Source of the DNA: an uncultured Caldilineaceae bacterium | Lineage (GTDB): Bacteria; Chloroflexota; Anaerolineae; Caldilineales; Caldilineaceae | Assembly: GCA_958295915.1 (NCBI GenBank) | Contig: OY282381.1 | Span: forward strand, 4,176,722-4,240,721 | Direction: 5' to 3' | DNA length: 64,000 bases | Shown here: positions 9,295-18,524 of the stretch, piece after piece | Layout of the letters: the number at the start of each line of letters is the position of its first letter | Numbering within the stretch: position 1 is the first letter of the stretch | Translations under genes and position numbers: made by a program | The notes under the pieces: generated by a model | What the model saw: only the letters and a program-made list of their open reading frames with translations | Told to the model about the DNA's origin: nothing | Databases searched by the model: none

Positions 9295-9507
9295 TCAATT
9301 GCGTTGCGCTACTTCATTCGCCAATCGCTGTCTGTATGTGTATTGCATTGTAGTGCATTATCGGAGAAATCGGTAGCGCGTAAGCGCCTGGACATATGAG
9401 CGCATTCTGTAGATAATTGCGAGAATGCCGCGTGGCAGAGTTGCGTAATGCCGTAAGAGCGGGTATCAAAGGGGAAGGACGAAACGACTGAAGCGGAGAA
9501 GATCAGA

Positions 9508-10578
9508 ATGACCTGGAAAGTAGCGGGTATCAACTTCGATCATGCGCATATGGGTGACCTGTTGCGCATGACCCATGAGCATCCGCATGCGGAGATCGTC
9601 GGCATCTGCCACACAGATAGGGAACGGATGGCGACGGCGATTGACAATTTCGCCATTCCACCCGAACGGGCCTTCACCGATTACCGGCAGTGCCTGGAGA
9701 AGACACAGCCAGACATTGTAATCCTGTGTCCGTCCACTGCCAGCCACGCGGACTGGGTGCTGCGTGTCGCCGCTTACGGTGTCCATGTGCTGCTGGAAAA
9801 ACCCTTTGCCGCCGATTTGGCCGGCGCGGACAAAATGATCGAGGCGATGGCGAAAACGCAAAAACAGTTTATTATCAACTGGCCCCTGCGCTGGTATCCC
9901 TGTCATGTGACGGCCAAACGCCTGATAGAGGAAGGGACAATCGGTGAACTCATCGAAGTTCACTACTATGACGGCAACCGGGGCCCGCTCTTCCACATGG
10001 CCGACAAAGTGGCAACGGATGCCGCGTATCGCCGGCGCAAGAACGAAAGCTGGTTCTACCAGAAGGCCGAGGGCGGCGGCTCCCTGCTGGACTATCTGGG
10101 ATATGGCGTCACGCTGGGCGCCTGGTTTTTGGACGGCCGGGCGCCCCTGGAAGTGACGACGGTCGTCGATGAGCCGGTCGGCCTCGAGGTGGACGAGCAC
10201 AGCATTACCATCTGTACCTACCCCTTTGGCCTCTCGAAATTTGAGACCCGCTGGGGCACATTCACGGATCCGTGGACGCTACAGCCGCAGCCCAAATGCG
10301 GCTTTGTGCTGAAAGGGCGCGACGGAACGATCAGCAGCTACGACTACGAAGACAGTGTGCGGGTGCAGACCCATGAGCGGCCCGAAGGCTACGACCAGCC
10401 GGTGGATGCGCTGGCGCCGCCCAATCAAAACGTTATCCAGTATTTCCTCAACTGCTTAGAGACGGGACAAACGCCGCAAGGCCCTTTGTCGCCGACGATC
10501 TGTCGCATCGGCCAGCAGATCGTCGATTCCGCTCTGCTCAGCGCGCGGGAAAAGCGCACGGTCCGGCTACTGCCCTGA
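9508..10578 (+). CDS. Gfo/Idh/MocA family oxidoreductase
   Basis: A 356-aa predicted NAD(P)-dependent sugar or cyclitol dehydrogenase. The N-terminal Rossmann domain contains LEKPFAADLAG, the family's EKP signature, near residue 97. The C-terminal alpha/beta domain carries GGGSLLDYLGYG. Members oxidise sugars, inositols or related alcohols. It stands alone, divergent from nadE and followed by a convergent gene. The 256 bp before it hold palindromic copy 4 and otherwise nothing I can name. Confidence 0.85.
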   Translation: MTWKVAGINFDHAHMGDLLRMTHEHPHAEIVGICHTDRERMATAIDNFAIPPERAFTDYRQCLEKTQPDIVILCPSTASHADWVLRVAAYGVHVLLEKPFAADLAGADKMIEAMAKTQKQFIINWPLRWYPCHVTAKRLIEEGTIGELIEVHYYDGNRGPLFHMADKVATDAAYRRRKNESWFYQKAEGGGSLLDYLGYGVTLGAWFLDGRAPLEVTTVVDEPVGLEVDEHSITICTYPFGLSKFETRWGTFTDPWTLQPQPKCGFVLKGRDGTISSYDYEDSVRVQTHERPEGYDQPVDALAPPNQNVIQYFLNCLETGQTPQGPLSPTICRIGQQIVDSALLSAREKRTVRLLP

Positions 10579-10639
10579 ACTGTTGCTTTTGGCATAACGC
10601 CCTCTTAATCCGGCAGACCGTAATGACCGGAACCGGAAA

Positions 10640-11509
10640 CTATCGGCGCAGCAGTTGGTCTCCGCAGCCAGTGCAGAAAGATGCGTCGGTCCGGTTGGGA
10701 TTGCGGCAGTGGCTGCAGATAATGGCCCCACGGCCCAGATGCCGGGGAGCGCCGCAGTTGGTGCAGAACCGGTTTAACACTATCACCGGCTGGCCGCAAT
10801 TTTCACACTGAACCCGGGGATAGTTCCGCCGAAAACGAAAAGGGGAGGTCAACTGCCCCCGGCGAAAGGTCCGGTAGACCCAGATTCCGCCCAGGACCGT
10901 CAGAGCTATCGCCCCCAGGGGAAAGGCGAAAACCATAACGTTGAACAGGGCATGGGCTCCGGCCGCCAAAGCCAGAGAGCCGAGCAACAATGCCCGCCGC
11001 TGCCCGTCGGAGACGTAGTATTGTCCCAGCGCTTGGCCCCAAATGCTGCCAAAAACCAGGTGGGCGACGGTGCTTATTGGCGCCCGCGCCAGCATAACCG
11101 TTGGTCCGTACTCCAGGATGTAAATAAGATTTTCCAGCGAGGCAAAGCCCAGGCTGGCTGCCGAGGCGTAAACCAGGCCATCCACCGGCTCATCGAAATA
11201 CAGCGACCGGTAGGCCCCCAGCCGGACGGCGCCAAATTTGCACAACTCCTCCACCGGTCCGACCACCAGCAGCATCGCCGGAACTATGCTGAGCAGTTCC
11301 GGCGCTCCGTCCAGCAGCGCGTGGGCGCCAAAGAAGTAATTGCCCAAGCCGGCCGGAATGGTCGAGACGCAGCCCAGCAAAAAGGTAAGGGCAATCAACC
11401 GGCGGGGTTCGGGCCGAATCTTATCCAGGCGCAGAAAAAACCACAGCCAAAAGAACCCCGGCGTGAAAGATGCCAGTATCAGGCTTAGTATCAAGACGGA
11501 CACGGTCAA
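10640..11509 (-). CDS. PrsW-family membrane protease with C-terminal zinc ribbons
   Basis: A 289-aa polytopic membrane protein. PrsW-type marks are VVGPVEELCKF (the EExxK glutamates) near residue 85, SLGFASLENLIYI and TVAHLVFG, which carry the family's other predicted metal-binding residues. About eight hydrophobic segments fill residues 1-225. The last 60 residues hold two Cys4 zinc ribbons (CENCGQP...CTNCGAP and CSHCRNP...CTGCGDQ). The TTG start overlaps the upstream RDD gene's stop (TTGA), implying coupling. PrsW proteases cleave anti-sigma factors in Bacillus; the substrate here is unknown. Confidence 0.8.
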   Translation of the reverse strand: MTVSVLILSLILASFTPGFFWLWFFLRLDKIRPEPRRLIALTFLLGCVSTIPAGLGNYFFGAHALLDGAPELLSIVPAMLLVVGPVEELCKFGAVRLGAYRSLYFDEPVDGLVYASAASLGFASLENLIYILEYGPTVMLARAPISTVAHLVFGSIWGQALGQYYVSDGQRRALLLGSLALAAGAHALFNVMVFAFPLGAIALTVLGGIWVYRTFRRGQLTSPFRFRRNYPRVQCENCGQPVIVLNRFCTNCGAPRHLGRGAIICSHCRNPNRTDASFCTGCGDQLLRR

Positions 11510-12249
11510 ACCGGCTGTCTGTAGCGTTTTATAACTACGGTGTCGCAGATGAGATCGTGGAGACCCCGCTTGTCCTCCCGGAAAGCGATCATCAGGAAGC
11601 CGATACCCAGGAGAAGAAAGGAAAGTACGGTAGCCAGAGACCGGGCCATGGCGCGGCCTGGGCCAACTCGGGAGCCGTCTATTCGCACCACGTAAAGCCT
11701 AAACAGGCGTTTGCCGGCAGTGGTAGCCCAAATGGCAATGAGCGCAGTGTGATAGACTAGGGTCGCCAGGTTGACCAGGGTCATCAGGTTATCGAGGTCG
11801 GAAGAATCGTCTCTCGAAAATACCACCAAGATAATGCTAAAGGCGAAGGTGATAATGAAACCGTCAATTAAGTAGGCCAGGAGGCGCACCCAAAACCCCG
11901 CCGGGGAGTCAGAGGTGAAGGCTCCCAACTCGCTGGCGGATTGGGTGTCGCTGCGGGAATCCTCCAAGGGCATTCCGCAGGCAAAGCAGTAGTCTGCCTC
12001 CGGGGTGTTGCTCTGGTGGCAGCGTGGGCAGGGAAGAGACTGCGGCCTGGATTGGGCAGGCTGCTCCGGTCGCGTCGGCTGATCGGAAAGGCCAGCCTCG
12101 GGCAGGCTGCGCCCGCAGTTCCTACAAAACCGACTGCCGTGGGCATAAGGAGTTTGGCAGGCCGGACACCGAAGTTCGAGCGGCGACCCGCAGTCAATAC
12201 AAAATATCGCCCCTGGCTCCGCCTCGCGTCCACACTTTTGACAATTCAT
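11506..12249 (-). CDS. RDD-family membrane protein with N-terminal zinc ribbons
   Basis: A 247-aa protein. Its N-terminus has three Cys4 ribbons: CQKCGRE...CIDCGSP, CPACQTP...CRNCGRS and CPRCHQS...CFACGMP. An RDD domain with about three to four transmembrane segments begins at GFWVRLLAYLIDGFI, the family's Arg/Asp signature. I start it at ATG 12249 because the first ribbon begins at once (MNCQKCG) and the open frame upstream looks non-coding. It overlaps the PrsW gene by four bases; the two likely act together in the membrane, perhaps in stress sensing. Confidence 0.8.
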   Translation of the reverse strand: MNCQKCGREAEPGAIFCIDCGSPLELRCPACQTPYAHGSRFCRNCGRSLPEAGLSDQPTRPEQPAQSRPQSLPCPRCHQSNTPEADYCFACGMPLEDSRSDTQSASELGAFTSDSPAGFWVRLLAYLIDGFIITFAFSIILVVFSRDDSSDLDNLMTLVNLATLVYHTALIAIWATTAGKRLFRLYVVRIDGSRVGPGRAMARSLATVLSFLLLGIGFLMIAFREDKRGLHDLICDTVVIKRYRQPV

Positions 12250-12464
12250 CAGGTATCGGGCCAAGTTTCTTTGACAATTGGAAAGAGAGTTCAAAAAGGC
12301 GACAACGGTACGGTGTCTACAGTCAAAATCGCCACAGAACAATGGCTGAAACGATACGAATTCCTGCAAATGTATCCGCACGTGTACGCAGGCAAAGAGA
12401 AAGCATGTTGTTGCGTCGTTCTTAAGCGACTCGTTGATGAGGTTCTTGATTTTGTGTGATTCAG

Positions 12465-12538
12465 TGGGCGGTGACGGACTCGAACCGCCGGCCTATTCCT
12501 TGTAAGGGAATCGCTCTAACCAGCTGAGCTAACCGCCC
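12465..12538 (-). tRNA. tRNA-Val (anticodon UAC)
   Basis: On the reverse strand a complete cloverleaf begins GGGCGGU and closes with ACCGCCC, a perfect 7-bp acceptor. The D arm is TAGCTCAGCTGGTTAGAGC, the anticodon arm ATTCC-CTTACAA-GGAAT exposes TAC, and the T loop is GTTCGAGTC. CCA is not encoded. A TATACT box (12556-12561, reverse) lies 17 bases upstream and overlaps the ribosome-site region of the divergent SDR gene. The 215 bp between this tRNA and the RDD gene show nothing else. Confidence 0.97.
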
Positions 12539-12585
12539 AATCTCGCAGCCACCATAGTATAGCACCCCCTTCGGAGAACAGCGAA

Positions 12586-13416
12586 ATGTACAATCTGAAC
12601 GGAAAAGTCGCATTTGTCACCGGCGCCGGCGGCAAGCATGGCATCGGCAGAGGCATTGCACTGCGTCTGGCGCAAGAGGGGGCGGATGTCGTTGTGACGG
12701 ATCTCTCTACCAAGCCTTATCCGGACGCGGAATGGGATGGCCTGCCGGCCGTGCAGGCGGAGATCGAGGCGCTCGGATGCCGGTCTTTGGCCCTGACCTG
12801 CGATGTGTCCGATGCCCACTCCGTTCAGTCCGCTATACAGCAGGCAGTGGAGACAGTAGGGCGCGTCGACATCCTGCTGAACAATGCCGGCGCGCGCGCG
12901 GCCAAGGATCGGACGCCGGTCGTAGATCTGCTGGAAGCCGACTGGGACCGTGTGCTAGCGGTCAATCTGAAGGGCACATTTCTGTGCAGCCAGGCGGCAG
13001 CCCGGCATATGCTCGCCCGCGGCGGTGGCGGACGCATTATCAACATTGCGTCTACTGCAGGGAAACAGGGGGTGGCCCGTTTCGCGGCCTACTGCTCCTC
13101 GAAATTCGGCGTCATCGGCTTCACCCAATCTCTGGCCCAGGAACTGGCCGGCCACGGGATTACCGTCAATGCCATCTGCCCCAGTCTGACTGCCACCGAA
13201 CGCGTCGGCCACATGGCCAGCGTTCTGGCGCCGCCGGGCACGCCGCTGGACGAAGCCACAGAAAATCTGCTTGCCGCGTCACGTGCGCGCACGCCGATTG
13301 GCCGCCTCGCCCAACCCCAGGATATCGCCGGCGCCGTCGCGTTTCTGGCGTCAGACGAAGCCGACTTCCTCACCGGTCTCTCCATTCCCGTCGCCGGCGG
13401 GGCGATGATGATTTAG
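12586..13416 (+). CDS. short-chain dehydrogenase/reductase
   Basis: A 276-aa classical SDR. It has the cofactor motif TGAGGKHGIGRG near residue 14, NNAG near residue 101, catalytic Ser in INIASTAG, and YCSSKFG carrying the Tyr-x-x-x-Lys. The C-terminus has the usual FLASDEADFLTGLSIPVAGG. GGAG precedes the ATG. It is an NAD(P)-dependent oxidoreductase of unknown substrate. A decayed relative retaining only its ends lies at 21354-21415. Confidence 0.92.
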   Translation: MYNLNGKVAFVTGAGGKHGIGRGIALRLAQEGADVVVTDLSTKPYPDAEWDGLPAVQAEIEALGCRSLALTCDVSDAHSVQSAIQQAVETVGRVDILLNNAGARAAKDRTPVVDLLEADWDRVLAVNLKGTFLCSQAAARHMLARGGGGRIINIASTAGKQGVARFAAYCSSKFGVIGFTQSLAQELAGHGITVNAICPSLTATERVGHMASVLAPPGTPLDEATENLLAASRARTPIGRLAQPQDIAGAVAFLASDEADFLTGLSIPVAGGAMMI

Positions 13417-13469
13417 TGGAATGGCGGCTGACAAAAGCAACATCCCTGGCGTGGAAGGCTTTACCAACC

Positions 13470-13498
13470 TTGACAATCACCTAACACCTCATTATAAT
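13470..13498 (+). promoter_or_regulatory. perfect consensus sigma70 promoter of the glycan cluster
   Basis: TTGACA (13470-13475), exactly 17 bases, then TATAAT (13493-13498). This is the strongest promoter seen in the window. Transcription would start near 13505, giving a leader of about 70 bases before the methyltransferase ATG. Confidence 0.8.
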
Positions 13499-13576
13499 AT
13501 GTACTATCAGCGTCAATGTGAGTATGGTGGAGCCTACCGCTAATCTTCGTCTGGAAGATGTTCTAGGAGGCTGCTG

Positions 13577-14485
13577 ATGACGACTTCCACGGAGGCGACT
13601 GCAACCTGGGGGAGGCATCTCAGCGTAGATACGAGAATATTGAAAAGGTCGCTCCGCAATATCCTCCCAGCGCAGGTGTATAACGCGCTCCGCCGGATGG
13701 TCCATGCCCGGCGTCTCAGCCGGGTACCTGTGATGGCGGTGGATGTTGCCCCGCTTCCCAGGGCGGCGGAGATTTCATTCCCGGAGATGCTCCAGGGCGA
13801 CGGCATAGCCGATGGCTGGGAAAAGGCGAAAATCTCGATAAATGAAATCTTCGAAGATGTGCCGGGGAGCCATGCCATCGATCACGAAGGCCGCCGGATA
13901 ATCTACCACCTGACTCGCCGTTTTCAACCGCGCTCCTTTCTGGAAATCGGCACCAACTGCGGCGCAGCCACCTTGCACGCCGCCATGGCGATGAAAGCGT
14001 ACCGCAATGGAGACCGCTCCCTCCGTCTGGTCACCGTGGACTTGTTTGACGTTAACAACACCGCTGCCGCCGAGGCGAAACGATACCGCATCTCCACTCC
14101 ACCCCGGAAGATGCTGGCGCGGCTGGACTGCGCCGATCTGGTCGAATTTGTCATCGCTCGGTCCACGGACTATCTGAACGGGCGCGCAGCGGAGTTCGAT
14201 TTCATCTTCGTGGACCACGGCGCCTCCGCGGACATCGTCTACCAGGACATCCCGTTGATGCTCACGGCACTGCGTCCGGGCGGGCGCCTGGTGATGAACT
14301 CCTACTTTCCAGACGGAAAACCTCTGAGGGTGGACGGCATCGCGTCACCAGGCGCCTGGCTTGCCGTGCGCCGCCTGCGTCACGAGGGCGCCCGCCTGGT
14401 CGCAGTGCCCCTCGGCCTATTGCCCTGGCCAACCGGGCCCGGCGGTTCGAACCTCACCAGTCTGGCCCTCTTGGCGCGAGAATAG
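13577..14485 (+). CDS. class I SAM-dependent methyltransferase
   Basis: A 302-aa protein with a Rossmann methyltransferase core: SFLEIGTNCGAAT (motif I, about residue 118) and VTVDLFD (motif II). The acidic strand DFIFVDHGA is followed by LRPGGRLVMNSYF. The pattern fits Methyltransf_24-like enzymes found in glycan and lipopolysaccharide clusters. The ATG follows AGGAGG with good spacing and a consensus promoter, so it leads the cluster that runs to the flippase. Confidence 0.8.
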   Translation: MTTSTEATATWGRHLSVDTRILKRSLRNILPAQVYNALRRMVHARRLSRVPVMAVDVAPLPRAAEISFPEMLQGDGIADGWEKAKISINEIFEDVPGSHAIDHEGRRIIYHLTRRFQPRSFLEIGTNCGAATLHAAMAMKAYRNGDRSLRLVTVDLFDVNNTAAAEAKRYRISTPPRKMLARLDCADLVEFVIARSTDYLNGRAAEFDFIFVDHGASADIVYQDIPLMLTALRPGGRLVMNSYFPDGKPLRVDGIASPGAWLAVRRLRHEGARLVAVPLGLLPWPTGPGGSNLTSLALLARE

Positions 14486-14546
14486 CAAACGGCGAACCGC
14501 TCTGTAAGATATGGCATAACCCTGTTCGATATAGGAGAGTATGGAA

Positions 14547-16115
14547 ATGCAACAATTCAAAGCGTCTCCGGTCCCTCTTCACGAACGGCGGATCATGATC
14601 ATCGACCCGCCGTTCAAGCGTCTCTACCACGACAATGCCTCACTGGTAAAATTCCCCCTGGCGCTCGGCTACCTCTCGGGCGCGGTCTTGAAGTGGACGG
14701 ATTGGGAGGTCCAGGCCTACAATGCCGATTTCAATCCGAAAAAGAGAGCTATCACAATCGACAACGTAACCCGCATCAGAGAAGGGATGGAACGTTACCT
14801 GCGGACGTTGGAAGACCCGGCGGCGCCTATCTGGGCAGAAATACGCTCGGCCATAACGGAGTTCGCTCCGGACGTCGTTGGCATAAGTTCCAAGACCCAG
14901 AACTTCCCATCCGCGATGAAGGTCGCGCGCATCGCCAAGGAATGCAATCGTGACACGCTTGTCGTCCTGGGCGGTCCCCATGCCACCTTGTCCACGAAGA
15001 CTGCGTTGGATTGCCCGGATATCGATGTGGCGGTATTGGGCGAAGGGGAGATGACGCTGGTCGAGCTGCTCAAGGCCCGGCAACGCGGCGCGGCGCTGAG
15101 TGAGGTGGCGGGGCTCGCCTACTGTCAGGACGACCGTGTGGTGTTCACGCCGCCGCGCGCCTACATTCCCGACCTTGACGAGTTGCCTTTTCCGGCGGAA
15201 GCCGCGCCGCGAATTCTGCGGGACTACGAGAGCTATCCGGCCGAAGCCTTCGGGTACGTCTTCTCAGCTCGCGGCTGCCCTTATAGTTGCACGTTCTGCG
15301 AATCCAAAGCCATCTGGTCGCAAACGACCCGCTGGCGCTCACCGGAAAATGTCGTAGGGGAACTCAAGGCATTGATGGACCGGGGCGTCAAGTATGTCTA
15401 CTTCGACGATGACACCTTCGGGATCAACCCGCGTTATATCAAGGATCTGTGTGGTTTGATCGAAACCGAGTGCCCTGGACTCAAATGGGGCTGCGAGATC
15501 ACGGTCGGCGTCGTCAAGGAGCGGTCGGCCGAATATATGCGCCGTTCAGGCTGCGTGCGGATCAATATCGGGGTCGAATCTGGAAACAATCAGATACTGC
15601 GCAGCGTGAAGAAGGGACACACCATTGAGAAGGCGTATGCGGCGGTGGACATCTGTCAGCAGAAGAATATCGAAGTCGGCGCGTTCTTCATGATTGGTTT
15701 TCCGGAGGAAACAGAAGAGACGCTGAGAGACACGCTGACAGCCATCGAACGAATTAACGCCGATACGATCATGCTGAGCATCTTCACTCCCTATCCAGGC
15801 TCCGAACTATTCCAAGTGTGTAAGGAGCTCGGGGTGGTAGACGACAACTTCGATATCACGATTTACAACCATCAAAGCCCGGAAAATTGCTTCACCGCCT
15901 TTATCCCTCCGGAGCGTTTCAAGGAACTTGTCCAAGAAGCAGTCTCGATTGTCGGACGCAAAAATAACCGCGGTCGATGGCGCAGGATGGGCCTGATGCT
16001 TCTCCATCGGGACTTCCATCGAACCAAATATATGTTATTGCATTTTCTCCGCACGCGCGTGGCGTGGTATTCCGAGCGCGTCCTCAGGCGTCGCCCGCTC
16101 AGGACATCGACCTGA
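14547..16115 (+). CDS. B12-binding domain radical SAM protein
   Basis: A 522-aa cobalamin-binding-type radical SAM enzyme. The N-terminal third is B12-binding-like (VVLGGPHATL near residue 145, then GEGEMTLVELL). The radical SAM core carries CPYSCTFCES (Cys-x3-Cys-x2-Cys) near residue 245. AGGAG sits nine bases before ATG 14547 but only three before ATG 14541, so the second is preferred. Such enzymes methylate or rearrange unactivated carbons; in this setting a lipid or glycan precursor is plausible but unproven. Confidence 0.85.
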   Translation: MQQFKASPVPLHERRIMIIDPPFKRLYHDNASLVKFPLALGYLSGAVLKWTDWEVQAYNADFNPKKRAITIDNVTRIREGMERYLRTLEDPAAPIWAEIRSAITEFAPDVVGISSKTQNFPSAMKVARIAKECNRDTLVVLGGPHATLSTKTALDCPDIDVAVLGEGEMTLVELLKARQRGAALSEVAGLAYCQDDRVVFTPPRAYIPDLDELPFPAEAAPRILRDYESYPAEAFGYVFSARGCPYSCTFCESKAIWSQTTRWRSPENVVGELKALMDRGVKYVYFDDDTFGINPRYIKDLCGLIETECPGLKWGCEITVGVVKERSAEYMRRSGCVRINIGVESGNNQILRSVKKGHTIEKAYAAVDICQQKNIEVGAFFMIGFPEETEETLRDTLTAIERINADTIMLSIFTPYPGSELFQVCKELGVVDDNFDITIYNHQSPENCFTAFIPPERFKELVQEAVSIVGRKNNRGRWRRMGLMLLHRDFHRTKYMLLHFLRTRVAWYSERVLRRRPLRTST

Positions 16116-16158
16116 CGACCGTGCGGACAACTGTTGATTAAAGACTAAACTCGCGTCA

Positions 16159-18123
16159 ATGTCAACGAAGAGCTCCCAGACGATTTCAGCGCCCGAGAGA
16201 GAAAAACGGTCAGAACCAGTCAATGGGCGAATTACGCAATGTATGACGGAGCTCGGCGAAGATTCGACGCCTTGTATTGGTGGCGCGTTCGGGGAGGATA
16301 AAATTGCATTTGCCGACCGCGCCCGGGGCGAACCTCATCGTCCTGGCGAGAGAATAACCGCCCCATGGCCGGCGGCGAACGCGGCGGCGCCGGCGCGCAA
16401 ACCCTTGCGGATTGGCCTTCTGGTTGACAGTCTGCAGGTTCCCGCATGGGTAGCGCGCATCGTCAGCGAAGTGCAGTCGGGCGATTACGCCGAGATCGCG
16501 GCGGTTATCGTCAATCGGGCGTCTGAGAACGATGACGCGCCCTTCTGGAAGCGCGTTCTGGCGCGAATCATTGCGGTCAATGGCCTGTTGTTCGGCGTAT
16601 TCCGTATGCTCGACCGCCTGGCGTTTCGCGCTTCCAACAACCCGTTCCGGCGCATTGACATCGCGGCGGAGGCGCTGGCGGCCGAGACGTTCACCATCGC
16701 GCCGCAAACGTCCGGAACAGCCGGTTGGCCTGGCGATGCCGACCTGGCCCGCATCCGCCGGTTGGAGCTGGACGCGCTGCTCTGCTTTGGAAGCCGCGAC
16801 CGGCTCGGAGAGGGCATTCTCGATGTCGCCAGATATGGCGTGTGGTCTTACCGTCACGGGCAGGCCCAAGCGCACCGAGAGGCGTATGGTCTGTTCTATG
16901 ACATGTATGACCGCAGCTCCGTTTCGAGCGTCGCGTTGCAGATCGACGGGCCGAGGCCTCTCGGCGGACGCGTTATCTACCGATCCGTCGGCAACGTCAT
17001 TCCGTGGTCATATTCCCGGAACGTGTATTACCACTACTGGAAGTCCACCAGCTTTGTGCCGAGACGCCTGAAGCTCCTTGCCGAGGAAGGATTTCCGGCC
17101 ATCGAAAGGCTATCGGAGGAGAGCGAATGTCCGACGCAAGGCTGCGGCCGCAGCCCAACCAACCGCGAGATGCTGCGTTTTCTGCCGCGCCATGCGGCCT
17201 TGCTGGCCCAGACAGCCAGTCGTCGCTGTTTCCGTGACGAGCGGTGGTTTTTAGTCGTGAACACCGGCCCCCGCCTTGCCAATCCCGCGTGCCCCGCCAC
17301 GGCCAAGATGAAAATTCATCGTGCCCCGCCCGGTCGTTTCTGGGCCGACCCGTTTCCCGTGGTCGTTGATGGTCAGGTTTGGGTGTTTTTCGAAGATTAC
17401 CGTTTCACGTCGAAGAAAGGCATTATCTCGTGCGCTCCAGTGTCGGCCGATGGCATCCTTGGAGACGTATCGACCGCCCTGGAATGCAGCTACCATTTTT
17501 CCTACCCGTTCATCCTGGAATATGAAGGCGACCTCTACATGGCGCCCGACACCTGGCCAGTGAATCGGGTCGAACTGTGGCGGTGCCGCAAGTTCCCGGA
17601 CGATTGGGTGAGGGAGAGGGTGTTGATGGATGGTCTGAGAATGTCGGATCCAACTATTCATCAACAGGATGGGAAACTGTGGCTGTTCGGCACTGTGAGC
17701 GAAGGGAAGGGGTGGGCCAATGACGAGCTGCATATCTACATGGCCGACGCTTTGGATGGCGCGTGGCGGCCGCACCCGGCGAATCCGGTGGTGTCCGACT
17801 GCCGACGCGCGCGGCCGGCCGGGCAGTTGTTTTTCCGGGACGGCTGCCTGATCCGGCCGGCGCAGGATTGCAGCGGGCGCTACGGAAGCGCGATAGTTCT
17901 CAATCGAGTAGATGAGCTGAACGAGCGCTCGTATGCTGAAACTCCTGTCGGCCGCATCGACGGCTCCTGGCTGGCCGGCAACCGCGGCAGCGTCCATACG
18001 GTCAACTATGCCGGCAGCCTCGAATTCCTGGACGGGCGCGCGATGACGCCCAGACGAAAGTATCCATTCCTGCGTGGGTCCCACTTCGCACTGCCCACTA
18101 TTCCGCGCCGGTCCGTGAGATGA
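16159..18123 (+). CDS. formyltransferase-like / GIPC-transferase-like two-domain protein
   Basis: A 654-aa protein with two apparent parts. Residues about 75-330 resemble a formyltransferase-like Rossmann region (IGLLVDSLQVPAWV, then YGVWSYRHGQ). Residues about 370-650 contain FWADPFPVVVDGQVWVFFED and later MAPDTWPVNRVELWRC, the five-bladed beta-propeller-like region related to glucosamine inositolphosphorylceramide transferase N-terminal domains. Such proteins occur in bacterial glycan clusters, which fits its neighbours. No strong ribosome site precedes ATG 16159, so the N-terminal 30 residues are uncertain. Its reaction is unknown. Confidence 0.65.
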   Translation: MSTKSSQTISAPEREKRSEPVNGRITQCMTELGEDSTPCIGGAFGEDKIAFADRARGEPHRPGERITAPWPAANAAAPARKPLRIGLLVDSLQVPAWVARIVSEVQSGDYAEIAAVIVNRASENDDAPFWKRVLARIIAVNGLLFGVFRMLDRLAFRASNNPFRRIDIAAEALAAETFTIAPQTSGTAGWPGDADLARIRRLELDALLCFGSRDRLGEGILDVARYGVWSYRHGQAQAHREAYGLFYDMYDRSSVSSVALQIDGPRPLGGRVIYRSVGNVIPWSYSRNVYYHYWKSTSFVPRRLKLLAEEGFPAIERLSEESECPTQGCGRSPTNREMLRFLPRHAALLAQTASRRCFRDERWFLVVNTGPRLANPACPATAKMKIHRAPPGRFWADPFPVVVDGQVWVFFEDYRFTSKKGIISCAPVSADGILGDVSTALECSYHFSYPFILEYEGDLYMAPDTWPVNRVELWRCRKFPDDWVRERVLMDGLRMSDPTIHQQDGKLWLFGTVSEGKGWANDELHIYMADALDGAWRPHPANPVVSDCRRARPAGQLFFRDGCLIRPAQDCSGRYGSAIVLNRVDELNERSYAETPVGRIDGSWLAGNRGSVHTVNYAGSLEFLDGRAMTPRRKYPFLRGSHFALPTIPRRSVR

Positions 18124-18131
18124 GCCCATAG

Positions 18132-18524
18132 ATGAATACGAACCAGACATGGAGTCATCAACCGTTGTCCGAAGACGTTCTGTCATCTTACGGGCCGAAC
18201 AAGCAAATCGACCAATATCTTCAGTTGTATCGGGAGAGATCCGGGAAACAACCGGAACAGATAAGGATTCTGGACTTCGGATGCGGAACGGGCAGTCTGC
18301 GCGTCACTCTGATTCGGCGGGGCTATCAGGCCTACGGAGTCGACATCGACCGCGAAGCGCTTGCTATTGGCCGGCAGTTCATGCGAACAAACAGGTGCGA
18401 TGCAGACGTCTTCTCCGAGATAGATGAGCGCAACAGGACCGGATTTGCCGACGGATTCTTCGATGTTATTGTGTCCAATCAGATCGTTTTTACCTACCCC
18501 TGTCAGGCCCTCCCCGCACGATGA
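18132..18524 (+). pseudogene. truncated class I methyltransferase
   Basis: A 130-aa open frame covers only the N-terminal half of a SAM methyltransferase: RILDFGCGTGSLRVTL (motif I), YGVDIDREAL (motif II) and FFDVIVSNQIV (motif IV). Where the family normally continues with the rest of the fold, the frame turns to TYPCQALPAR and stops. The stop overlaps the next gene's ATG. This looks like a recombination joint near 18485-18520. It could be a functional mini-domain, but loss of the last three strands argues against that. Confidence 0.7.
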
